Source: Neorhizobium tomejilense (GTDB taxonomy: Bacteria; Pseudomonadota; Alphaproteobacteria; Rhizobiales; Rhizobiaceae). From it: a stretch of 64,000 bases of DNA. This document shows, piece after piece, positions 50,171-57,878 of the stretch. Each line of letters begins with the position of its first letter. Within the stretch, counting starts at the first letter, position 1. The stretch is from contig PVBG01000008.1 of NCBI GenBank assembly GCA_002968845.1, positions 151,445-215,444 on the forward strand, written 5' to 3'. The notes beneath the pieces are model-generated. The model had not been told where the DNA came from. It saw only the letters and a program-made list of their open reading frames with translations, and did no database searches. The position numbers and the translations under genes were made by a program.

Positions 50171-50857
50171 TTATAACAAATCCGGGCGCCGCTCCGCCGT
50201 CAGCTTCTTTGCTTCTTCCAGCCGCCATTTTTCGATCGCCGCATGATTGCCGGAGGTCAGCACGGCCGGGATCTCGCGGCCTTCGAACACCTGCGGCCTG
50301 GTATATTGCGGATGTTCGAGCAGCCCGTTCTCGAAGCTTTCATGGGTACCTGACAGCGCATTGCCCATGACGCCCGGCAGGATGCGCACGACCGCGTCGA
50401 GCAGCGTCAGCGCCGCCGACTCGCCGCCGGATAGGACGTAGTCGCCGATCGATACTTCTTCGAGATTGCGGGCATCGATCACCCGCTGGTCGACGCCTTC
50501 AAACCGGCCGCAGACGATCACCACGCCGTCACCGGCCGCCAGTTCGCGCACCTTTTCCTGGGTCAGCGGTTTTCCGCGCGGGCTCATCAGTAGACGCGGG
50601 CGCACCGGGGCCAAGTAGTCATTTTCGGAGACGCTATCGATCGCCTTGGCCAGGATATCCGGCTTCAGCACCATTCCGGCGCCGCCGCCGGCCGGCGTGT
50701 CGTCGACGGTGCGGTGCCTGTCCTGCGCAAAATCGCGGATCTGTACCGTATCGAGCGTCCATTGTCCGCGCTCCAGCGCCTTGCCGGCCAGGGACAAGGC
50801 CAGATGTCCCGGAAACATTTCCGGGTAGAGCGTCAGGATGGTGGCGCGGAAGGTCAT
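50171..50857 (-). CDS. trmD: tRNA (guanine-37-N1)-methyltransferase TrmD
   Basis: 228 residues. SPOUT trefoil-knot motifs: [48 protein letters not shown]. The start is typical ([17 protein letters not shown]). Methylates G37 of tRNAs reading CNN codons, preventing frameshifts. It begins 5 nt after rimM. Confidence 0.96.
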   Translation of the reverse strand: MTFRATILTLYPEMFPGHLALSLAGKALERGQWTLDTVQIRDFAQDRHRTVDDTPAGGGAGMVLKPDILAKAIDSVSENDYLAPVRPRLLMSPRGKPLTQEKVRELAAGDGVVIVCGRFEGVDQRVIDARNLEEVSIGDYVLSGGESAALTLLDAVVRILPGVMGNALSGTHESFENGLLEHPQYTRPQVFEGREIPAVLTSGNHAAIEKWRLEEAKKLTAERRPDLL

Positions 50858-50862
50858 CGTTG

Positions 50863-51429
50863 CTATTTGCCCTTTTTGGGCAGGCCCGGTGCCGGACCCT
50901 CGTCTTCCGGATTCTCGGCAAGGCCGGCGGCCTGCGGATCGATGACGATCTTGCCGCCTTCGAGGTCGATCTCCAGCACTGCCGCCTCGGAGAAGGGGAT
51001 GAGGGCAGGGCGGCGGCCGGGGCCTTTCAGCTCCAGGAGATCGCCGGCGCCGAAATCGTAGACGGCGCTCACCGTGCCGTAACTCTTGCCTTCCTCGTCG
51101 ACTGCGTCGAGGCCCTCGAGGTCGGCATAATAGAACTCGTCTTCCTCGAGTTCGTCGTCAGGCAGGTTGTCGCGCTCGATGAAAAGTTCGAGACCGGCCA
51201 GCGCCTCGGCCGCGTTGCGGTCGTTGATGCCGCGGAAACGGACGATTGCGATGTTCTTGGCTTCGCGGATTTCGAGAATCTCGAAGATCCGGCCGTCCTC
51301 GCTATGCAGGTGGCCGTAGTCGCCGAGCGCGGTCGGATCGGCCGTATACGTGCGCACCCGCACCTCGCCCCGGAGACCCTGGGCTGCGCCGATGGTCGCC
51401 ATCAGAACGGGATTTTCGAGCTTGGTCAT
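50863..51429 (-). CDS. rimM: Ribosome maturation factor RimM
   Basis: 188 residues. N-terminal [21 protein letters not shown] and C-terminal PRC-barrel [26 protein letters not shown] match RimM, which aids 30S head assembly with S19. The start at 51429 ([14 protein letters not shown]) is preferred; the frame opens at 51486 inside the terminator region. Confidence 0.94.
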   Translation of the reverse strand: MTKLENPVLMATIGAAQGLRGEVRVRTYTADPTALGDYGHLHSEDGRIFEILEIREAKNIAIVRFRGINDRNAAEALAGLELFIERDNLPDDELEEDEFYYADLEGLDAVDEEGKSYGTVSAVYDFGAGDLLELKGPGRRPALIPFSEAAVLEIDLEGGKIVIDPQAAGLAENPEDEGPAPGLPKKGK

Positions 51430-51491
51430 GAGGGTCGTGATCTCGGTTGTCGTGCGCTCATTTAAGCTTTGCGCGATCAAAAGCAAACAGC

Positions 51492-51522
51492 AAAACGGGC
51501 AGCGCGTTGCCGCGCCGCCCGT
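51492..51522 (-). terminator. Intrinsic terminator between rpsP and rimM
   Basis: On the minus strand ACGGGCGGCGCG pairs with CGCGCTGCCCGT (51511-51522 and 51495-51506, one internal mismatch region), loop GCAA, then TTTT. It would limit read-through from rpsP into rimM-trmD. Confidence 0.72.
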
Positions 51523-51548
51523 CGTTCAGGAAAGAATGGTCGCGAAGC

Positions 51549-51914
51549 TTATGCTTCGGCGGCAGCGGCTGCTGCTTCTTCGGCCTTCTGGGCACGTTCC
51601 TTGATGCGTTCCTGGGCCTTCTTGCCCGGCTGGCCCTTGCCAGGGTTGTTCTTGGCTTCGCGCTGGGCAATGCCGGCCTCAGCGAGGAAGCGCAGAACGC
51701 GGTCGGTCGGCTGGGCGCCGTTGTCGATCCAATGCTGGATGCGTTCGGCGTTCAGTTCGACGCGCTTGGCATCGTCCTTGGCGAGCATCGGGTTCCACGA
51801 ACCGAGCTTTTCGAGGAAGCGGCCATCGCGCGGCGAACGGGCGTCAGCAACGACGACGGTGTAGTACGGACGCTTCTTGGAGCCGCCGCGGGCGAGACGA
51901 ATTTTCAGGGACAT
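51549..51914 (-). CDS. rpsP: 30S ribosomal protein S16
   Basis: 121 residues. Canonical [42 protein letters not shown]; the C-terminal 40 residues are a Lys/Ala/Glu-rich extension common in alphaproteobacteria. Component of the 30S subunit. Confidence 0.96.
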   Translation of the reverse strand: MSLKIRLARGGSKKRPYYTVVVADARSPRDGRFLEKLGSWNPMLAKDDAKRVELNAERIQHWIDNGAQPTDRVLRFLAEAGIAQREAKNNPGKGQPGKKAQERIKERAQKAEEAAAAAAEA

Positions 51915-51992
51915 TGCAATTACTCCTAGGTTTTTCTTGGCCGCCGTCGGCGGACCAGGGGTCTTGTTGTACCCGCCGTCAGGCGGGCTGAT

Positions 51993-52307
51993 TCATGCTG
52001 TCTTCGTGCCGACGTGTTCGGCGGCAATGGCTTCATGGTGCCGGATGACTTCCTTGATGACGAAGTTCAGGAACTTCTCGGCGAAATCCGGGTCCAGATG
52101 CGCTTCCTTCGCCAGGCGGCGAAGTCGCTCGATCTGGAATTCTTCGCGCGCCGGGTCGGCCGGCGGCAAATCGTACTGGGCTTTGAGGACGCCCACTTCC
52201 TTGGTGCAGCGGAAACGCTCCGCCAGCATGTGCACGAGCGCCGCGTCGATGTTGTCGATCGACTGGCGGTAGCTTGAAAGCTTGGCCTTGACCTCAGGGT
52301 CAATCAT
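51993..52307 (-). CDS. Chorismate mutase (AroQ class)
   Basis: 104 residues, all helical: YRQSIDNIDAALVHMLAERFRCTKEVGVLK with the conserved Arg/Lys active-site residues, then LNFVIKEVIRHHEAIAAEH. Converts chorismate to prephenate for Phe/Tyr. GGAGG upstream supports 52307; 52325 is possible. It lies between ffh (14 nt) and rpsP in the same direction. Confidence 0.92.
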   Translation of the reverse strand: MIDPEVKAKLSSYRQSIDNIDAALVHMLAERFRCTKEVGVLKAQYDLPPADPAREEFQIERLRRLAKEAHLDPDFAEKFLNFVIKEVIRHHEAIAAEHVGTKTA

Positions 52308-52321
52308 CGGCGTGTCCTCCC

Positions 52322-53914
52322 TCACTTCTTCTTCGGCAGGCCCGGAAGGCCCGGGAAACCGCCGCCGAGACCGGGCAGCTTGGGCGCACCAAGTCCCGGC
52401 ATGCCACCGCCCGGCATGCCCGGCATCGAGCCCGGCTTGAAGCCTGCGGCCTCCGCCTGCTTCTGCAGCGCTTCGAGCTGTTTCGGATCGAGCTTGGAAA
52501 GATCGGGCATGCCGCCCATTCCACCCATTCCTCCGCCCGGGCCGCCCCCCATACCACCAAGGCCCATCTTCGAGGCAAGGCCGCCCATCATCTGCTTCAT
52601 CATGCCGCCCTTGCCCTTGCCGCCCATCATTTTCATCATGTCGGCCATCTGGCGGTGCATTTTCAGAAGCTTGTTGATTTCGGCCGCATCCGTGCCGGAG
52701 CCGGCTGCGATGCGCTTCTTGCGGCTGTGCTTCAGCACATCGGGATTGGCGCGCTCAGCCCTGGTCATCGACTGGATGATGGCGATATGGCGGGCGAACG
52801 TCTTGTCGCTCATGCCGGCGGCCGAAAGCTTGTCCTTCATGCCGCTCATGCCGGGCATCAGCCCCATGATGCCGCCCATGCCGCCGAGCGACTGCATTTG
52901 CTTCAGCTGTTCGGCCAGATCGTTGAGGTCGAACTTGCCCTTGGCCATCTTTTCGGCCATGGCGCGCGCCTTGTCGGCGTCGATATTCTCCGCGGCCTTC
53001 TCGACCAGCGAGACGATGTCGCCCATGCCGAGAATGCGGTCGGCGATGCGGCGGGGATGGAATTCCTCCATCTCCGTCATCTTTTCGCCGGTACCGATCA
53101 GCTTGATCGGCTTGCCGGTGACTGCACGCATGGAGAGGGCCGCGCCGCCGCGGCCGTCGCCGTCCATGCGGGTCAGCACGAGGCCGGTAATGCCGACGCG
53201 TTCGTCGAAATTGCGGGCGAGGTTGACGGCGTCCTGGCCGGTGAGGCTATCGGCGACCAGCAGGATTTCATGCGGGTTGGAGCGGCGCTTGATCTCGGCC
53301 ATCTCCGCCATCAGCGGCTCGTCGATGTGGGTGCGGCCGGCGGTGTCGAGGATGACGACGTCATGGCCGCCGAGCTTGGCGGCCTGCACGGCGCGGGCGG
53401 CGATCTCGGTCGGCGACTGGCCGGCGATGATCGGCAGCGTATCGACGCCGGTCTGGACGCCCAACTGGCGGAGCTGTTCCTGGGCGGCCGGGCGGCGCGT
53501 GTCGAGCGATGCCATCAGCACCTTCTTGCGCTCGCGATCGGTCAGCCGCTTGGCGATCTTGCCCGTCGTGGTCGTCTTGCCGGAGCCCTGCAGGCCGACC
53601 ATCATGATCACCACCGGGGCGACCGCATGCAGGTCGATGCCGACCCCTTCCGAGCCGAGCATTTCGATCAGCTCGTCATGGACGATCTTGACGACCATCT
53701 GGCCGGGCTTGATCGACTTCAGGACTTCGGCGCCGACAGCCTTTTCGCGCACCTTGTCGGTAAAGGAGCGCACGACTTCCAGCGCCACGTCCGCTTCGAG
53801 CAGGGCACGGCGAACCTCGCGCAGAGCGGCGGACACATCCGTTTCGCTCAATGCGCCACGGCCGGTCAGTCCACTCAAGATGGAGCCAAGACGGTCCTGG
53901 AGGCTTTCGAACAT
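52322..53914 (-). CDS. ffh: Signal recognition particle protein Ffh
   Basis: 530 residues. NG GTPase: GLQGSGKTTTTGKIAKRL, DTRRPAAQEQL, DTAGRTHID, TRMDGDGRGGAALS; M domain with Met-rich helices (MHRQMADMMKMMGGKGKGGMMKQMM) for signal sequences and 4.5S RNA. A Gly/Pro/Met-rich tail of about 60 residues ends in GLPKKK. Targets membrane proteins with FtsY, whose gene starts at 63422. Start 53914 (MFESLQDRLG) is canonical. Confidence 0.96.
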   Translation of the reverse strand: MFESLQDRLGSILSGLTGRGALSETDVSAALREVRRALLEADVALEVVRSFTDKVREKAVGAEVLKSIKPGQMVVKIVHDELIEMLGSEGVGIDLHAVAPVVIMMVGLQGSGKTTTTGKIAKRLTDRERKKVLMASLDTRRPAAQEQLRQLGVQTGVDTLPIIAGQSPTEIAARAVQAAKLGGHDVVILDTAGRTHIDEPLMAEMAEIKRRSNPHEILLVADSLTGQDAVNLARNFDERVGITGLVLTRMDGDGRGGAALSMRAVTGKPIKLIGTGEKMTEMEEFHPRRIADRILGMGDIVSLVEKAAENIDADKARAMAEKMAKGKFDLNDLAEQLKQMQSLGGMGGIMGLMPGMSGMKDKLSAAGMSDKTFARHIAIIQSMTRAERANPDVLKHSRKKRIAAGSGTDAAEINKLLKMHRQMADMMKMMGGKGKGGMMKQMMGGLASKMGLGGMGGGPGGGMGGMGGMPDLSKLDPKQLEALQKQAEAAGFKPGSMPGMPGGGMPGLGAPKLPGLGGGFPGLPGLPKKK

Positions 53915-54160
53915 CGTTTCTTCCTTCTTCGTTTCGGGATCACCGAAACGTCGGGTTCTCATCCGCCAAAAACAAGAGACAAAGCCAAAAAGCACCCGAG
54001 GGCGCAGCGCGCTGTCGGGTGTTGACCTCCGGGCTCAGTCTATCGGCCCCGGTCGGCGGCTCCAAGTCGTAACTTGTCAGCAGATGGCCGGGCTTAAACA
54101 GCAAGCGGGCGGGAAAGTCAAGTCTGCCGGCCGGTGGGCGGTCGGTGCCTCGCCTTGCGG

Positions 54161-54190
54161 GAATATTCAATTGCTCTATATTGAATATTC
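54161..54190. promoter_or_regulatory. Perfect inverted-repeat operator of vapBC
   Basis: GAATATTCAAT (54161-54171) and ATTGAATATTC (54180-54190), perfect 11-mers with an 8-nt spacer, 19 nt before the vapB start. VapBC complexes repress their own promoter by binding such palindromes. Confidence 0.82.
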
Positions 54191-54209
54191 AAACCTGTGG
54201 ATGGTAGCC

Positions 54210-54452
54210 ATGTCCCTCTATATACGCGACGCCAAAGTGAATGAGCTCGCTGATGAAGTTATGCGCCGGCTCGGCACCAAGACCAAGACGGAGGCCGTGC
54301 GTGTGGCGCTGGAGAACGAGCTGAAGCGGGCCGATAAAGATATTCCGCTCGCGGAGCGGGTCAAAAAATACCAGCGCCAGATTGCCGAACTTGGTCCACG
54401 CGACCCGAACTTCGATGAAAAGGCCTTTATGGATGAGATGTGGGAGTATTGA
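54210..54452 (+). CDS. vapB: VapB-type antitoxin
   Basis: 80 residues. MSLYIRDAKVNELADEVMRRLGTKTKTEAVRVALENEL is a ribbon-helix-helix of the PSK/VapB (Rv0623-like) family; the C-terminus (DPNFDEKAFMDEMWEY) is acidic and should wrap the toxin. An upstream ATG at 54201 is an alternative start. Its stop overlaps the toxin start. Confidence 0.9.
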   Translation: MSLYIRDAKVNELADEVMRRLGTKTKTEAVRVALENELKRADKDIPLAERVKKYQRQIAELGPRDPNFDEKAFMDEMWEY

Positions 54453-54889
54453 TGTTTCTCGATGCTTCCGCAATCGTTGCAATCCTGCAAGAAGAAGATG
54501 CGGGAGCGTCTTTGCTCGATCGTATAGAGGCTGCGGAAGGTCCGATTTACTATTCCTCGCTTGCCGTCTTTGAGGCGGTCGTCGCTTTGTCGCGCCAAAG
54601 GAGGATAGCGACGCTGGGCGAGCACGCATCAACGCCGCCCGATCTCATTGCGAAGACGGAAATTTCTGTCGAGGGCTTTTTGAAGGAAATAGGCGCCGTT
54701 GAAGTAGCTCTTCCCGCTGGGTTGCATGCTGTCGCCCTCGAAGCCGCGCGTACTTATGGCAGGTTTGTCGGCCATCCCGCAAAATTGAACTTCGGCGATT
54801 GCTTCTCCTATGCCGCCGCGAAAACGCTCCAGTCGCCGCTCCTTTTCGTGGGCAACGATTTCTCCAAAACGGATGTCGAAGTCGCGTAA
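54452..54889 (+). CDS. vapC: VapC-type PIN-domain toxin ribonuclease
   Basis: 145 residues. PIN active-site acids: Asp4 (MFLDASAIVAIL), Glu in SSLAVFEAVVAL, Asp in LNFGDCFSYAAAK, and Asp in FVGNDFSKTD. VapC toxins cleave tRNA or rRNA under stress. ATGA overlap with vapB; autoregulated via the palindrome at 54161. Confidence 0.92.
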   Translation: MFLDASAIVAILQEEDAGASLLDRIEAAEGPIYYSSLAVFEAVVALSRQRRIATLGEHASTPPDLIAKTEISVEGFLKEIGAVEVALPAGLHAVALEAARTYGRFVGHPAKLNFGDCFSYAAAKTLQSPLLFVGNDFSKTDVEVA

Positions 54890-54952
54890 ATGTGTTCTTC
54901 GCCCACGCAACGTCTCTTCCCAGGTGTAAGAGCACGCTGATAGACATTTCCC

Positions 54953-56047
54953 ATGAACCGACGAAAATTCCTGAAATGGTCCGGCATCGGCGCGATCACC
55001 GCCCTCGTGGGCGGGTTCGCAGCAAGGGGAGCCATGGCTGCCAACAAGTACTACTCCGGTCCGGCCTCCGATCATTTCGACGGAACCTATTTCTTCAATC
55101 CGGGTGGCGAGCAGCCACGCGGCGGGCTTGACCTGCTGCGCTGGAAGCTCGGGGGCAACAATATCGCCTGGCCCGACAGTTTTCCGAGCCCGTTTCCTCA
55201 GGCCGTGCCGGAAACGCGGGTCTCGGGCGACCGGCTGACTGTCACCATGGTCGGGCATGCGGCGATGCTGATCCAGGTCGCCGGCCTCAACATCCTGACC
55301 GATCCGGTCTGGGACGATCGCGCCAGCCCGGTGCGTTTCGCCGGTCCGAAGCGGGTCAATCCGCCTGGTATCCGCGTCGGTGACCTGCCGCCGATCGATG
55401 TCGTGCTCGTCACCCATAACCATTACGACCATATGGATCTCGAGACCCTCTGGGTGCTGCAGGGCCGCGACAAGCCGCATTTCGTCACGCCGCTCGGCAA
55501 TGACGCGCTCATCCGCTCGCGTATCGCCGATGCGAAGATCACGGTGATGGATTGGGGCGGCCGCGAGGAGATCGCCGCAGATATCGGTCCTGGCATCGTC
55601 CTGCATTGCGAGCCCTGCCATCACTGGTCGGCACGCGGCGTCGGCGACCGGCGCATGGCGCTGTGGGCCGCCTTCGTTTTCGAAACCCCGGCCGGCAAGA
55701 TCTACCATATCGGCGATACGGGCTTCCATCAGGGCATCAACTACCGTGCTGCGCGGGAAAAGCACGGGGCTTTCCGGCTCGCCAACCTGCCGTTCGGCGC
55801 CTACGAGCCGCGCTGGTTCATGCAGGCGCAGCACCAGAACCCGCAAGAGGCGGTGGAGGGCATGCTCCTTTGCGACGCGGCTTTCGTCGCCGGTCATCAT
55901 TGGGGCACGTTCAAGCTGACAGATGAAGGGATCGAAGAGCCGCTGACGGCGCTTCACGCCGCTCTCGATGCGCGCCGCGTTTCCCGGGACCGTTTTCGAC
56001 CCATGCGCCCCGGCGAAGTCTTCGAAGTGCCGACAATTTCCGCCTGA
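54953..56047 (+). CDS. MBL-fold metallohydrolase, Tat-exported
   Basis: 364 residues. The N-terminal Tat signal MNRRKFLKWSGIGAITALVGGFAARGAMA places it in the periplasm. The metal motif is VTHNHYDHMD (155-160); the family (NAPE-PLD/UlaG-like) also shows GHAAMLIQ and a C-terminal FVAGHHWGTFKL. Substrate unknown, perhaps a phosphodiester or lactone. Confidence 0.87.
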   Translation: MNRRKFLKWSGIGAITALVGGFAARGAMAANKYYSGPASDHFDGTYFFNPGGEQPRGGLDLLRWKLGGNNIAWPDSFPSPFPQAVPETRVSGDRLTVTMVGHAAMLIQVAGLNILTDPVWDDRASPVRFAGPKRVNPPGIRVGDLPPIDVVLVTHNHYDHMDLETLWVLQGRDKPHFVTPLGNDALIRSRIADAKITVMDWGGREEIAADIGPGIVLHCEPCHHWSARGVGDRRMALWAAFVFETPAGKIYHIGDTGFHQGINYRAAREKHGAFRLANLPFGAYEPRWFMQAQHQNPQEAVEGMLLCDAAFVAGHHWGTFKLTDEGIEEPLTALHAALDARRVSRDRFRPMRPGEVFEVPTISA

Positions 56048-56159
56048 ACACGCCGGAACTGTTGCGAAAACGCGACAGATGGCCCGAAGCGGCAAAAAAT
56101 TTTAGTCTCTGCCGCCGCCAACGCCCGGCTGCCCAACATGCTGATTTCACATTAAAACA

Positions 56160-56174
56160 TGAGTATAATTATCA
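56160..56174. promoter_or_regulatory. IRO box (RirA site) upstream of the ECF sigma gene
   Basis: TGA-N9-TCA exactly (TGA 56160-56162, TCA 56172-56174) in an AT-rich stretch, about 40 nt before the sigma-factor gene. RirA is the iron-sulfur repressor of rhizobial iron-uptake genes. Confidence 0.68.
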
Positions 56175-56212
56175 TCTTATAGGATGCTCTTTGGATCTAT
56201 TCCAAATCATTG

Positions 56213-56818
56213 ATGTTGCGCCCCTTTTTAGGCGGCGCTAAACGCGGAGCCGTTGGTCGGGCAGGTTTCGGCCTTGGGGTTACGGACTTGGACATCAGCC
56301 TTATCGAGCAGTTGCAGCAGACCGAGGAGGGGAAGCTGCGGCGGTTCTTCCTTCGGCGCCTGCGCAACAGGGAGGATGCGGCGGACGCGACGCAGGAGAC
56401 CTTTCTGCGGCTGCTGACGGCATCGCCGAAGGAGGACCTGCGCAATCCGCATGCCTATCTTTTCCAGGTCGCCCGGTCCGTCGCCCATGGCATCACCGCC
56501 CGGCTGATGCGCGACAGCGCGCTTTTCGACGATGAGTTGGATCAGACGCAGGTTGCCGACGAGGCGCCAAGCCCGGAGCGCGTGGTCGCCGCGCGCCAGC
56601 AGCTCGGACTTCTGATCGAGACGATTTCCTCCCTGCCGCCGAAATGCCGGGTCGTGTTCGTGCTCAGCCGGCTCGAAGGGCTTTCCAACGGAGAGATCGC
56701 GGCCAAGCTCAGGATCTCCCGAAACATGGTTGAAAAACACATCATCCGTGCACTCATGGCTTGCCGTCAGGCCCGCCTTGCGGCATTGCCTCCCGCCGGG
56801 GGGATTGCGCATGACTAA
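56213..56818 (+). CDS. FecI-like ECF sigma factor of a heme-uptake system
   Basis: About 201 residues. Region 2 LRRFFLRRLRNREDAADATQETFLRLL and region 4 LIETISSLPPKCRVVFVLSRLEGLSNGEIAAKLRISRNMVEKH match FecI. It would transcribe the receptor operon on a signal from FecR. The start is uncertain: the 27-residue N-terminal extension before VTDLDISLIEQL is not FecI-like; TTG at 56288 is an alternative. The stop overlaps fecR by 8 nt. Confidence 0.87.
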   Translation: MLRPFLGGAKRGAVGRAGFGLGVTDLDISLIEQLQQTEEGKLRRFFLRRLRNREDAADATQETFLRLLTASPKEDLRNPHAYLFQVARSVAHGITARLMRDSALFDDELDQTQVADEAPSPERVVAARQQLGLLIETISSLPPKCRVVFVLSRLEGLSNGEIAAKLRISRNMVEKHIIRALMACRQARLAALPPAGGIAHD

Positions 56819-57740
56819 TGTTTCAGACAAGGCGCGTGAGGACGCCATTGCGGAGGAGGCGGCAGGCTGGGTCGCGCGTCTCGGCTCCCGCGACGCGACC
56901 GATGCGGATCGCCGCCGCTTCGAATTCTGGAAAATGCAGGATCCGGCGCATGCGGCGGCCTTTGAAGAGATGAGCGCTCTCTGGGGCGATCTCGCGGCGG
57001 TGCCGAAAACGGTCGTGCCACGCCGGCGCCGGGTGGTCGGGAGTGGCATTGCCGCCCTGCTTTTGATGGGCTGTCTTGGCATCATCGCCAACGATACCGG
57101 CCTCATCGCCCGGTATCGTTCGGATTTCTACACGCCGGTCGGCGTTATCCAGCGCATCGACCTCGATGACGGATCGGTGGTGACGCTCAACACCGATAGC
57201 GCCATCAAGGTGCGATATGGCCAGACGGAGCGCCGGATCGTGGTCCTGCGCGGCGAGGCCTTCTTCGACGTCACCCCGAACCCGGCACGGCCCTTCGTCG
57301 TCAGCGGCGACGAAACCCAGGCGATCGCGCTCGGAACCCATTATGCGGTGCGGGTCGGCGAGCGCGACGAGGTGATGGTCGAGGAGGGGCATGTGGCGGT
57401 GACCGCCGGCTCCCAGCGTGCGGTGCTCGAAACCGGTGGCACCGCGCATCTCGGCGCCGATGGCCGCCTGACAACCGGCTCCGGCGATGTCGCCGATTTG
57501 ACGAGTTGGCGTAGCGGCAAGCTGGTCTTTTCCGGCCGGCCGCTCGGCGAGGTGCTTGGCCAGATTGGCCGTTACCAGCGGGGCCGCATCATGGTGCTCG
57601 ACGACCAGGCCTCGCAGTTGCGGGTCAGCGGCGTGTTTGCCGTCACGGATCTCGACCAGGCTTTCACGGCCCTGCAGGAGAGCCTGCCGATCCGCATCAT
57701 CCGGCTTTCCGACTGGGTCACGCTGGTCCGTTCGCGCTGA
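56811..57740 (+). CDS. FecR-like anti-sigma/regulator
   Basis: 309 residues. N-terminal DUF4880-type region WVARLGSRDATDADRRRFEFWKMQDPAHAAAFEEM binds the sigma factor; one membrane helix follows (VVGSGIAALLLMGCLGIIA), then the periplasmic FecR domain with LDDGSVVTLNTDSAIKVRY and LRGEAFFDV. A C-terminal secretin-like STN_2 region follows. Senses the loaded receptor. GGGGGA precedes the ATG at 56811. Confidence 0.9.
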   Translation: MTNVSDKAREDAIAEEAAGWVARLGSRDATDADRRRFEFWKMQDPAHAAAFEEMSALWGDLAAVPKTVVPRRRRVVGSGIAALLLMGCLGIIANDTGLIARYRSDFYTPVGVIQRIDLDDGSVVTLNTDSAIKVRYGQTERRIVVLRGEAFFDVTPNPARPFVVSGDETQAIALGTHYAVRVGERDEVMVEEGHVAVTAGSQRAVLETGGTAHLGADGRLTTGSGDVADLTSWRSGKLVFSGRPLGEVLGQIGRYQRGRIMVLDDQASQLRVSGVFAVTDLDQAFTALQESLPIRIIRLSDWVTLVRSR

Positions 57741-57760
57741 AGATAGGCCCACCAGAAAAT

Positions 57761-57775
57761 TGAGTATTAAAATCA
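57761..57775. promoter_or_regulatory. IRO box (RirA site) upstream of the TonB receptor
   Basis: TGA-N9-TCA exactly (57761-57763, 57773-57775) with an AT-rich spacer, about 100 nt before the receptor start. It mirrors the site at 56160. Confidence 0.68.
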
Positions 57776-57878
57776 TCTTTTTTCGAAAACCGACGTCAGG
57801 AGTTGGAGCCCTCTTTCACTCATAACCACCAGGGGCCGCGATGAGAGCGGTCACGAAGTTTGAGTGCAGGGGGTTGAA

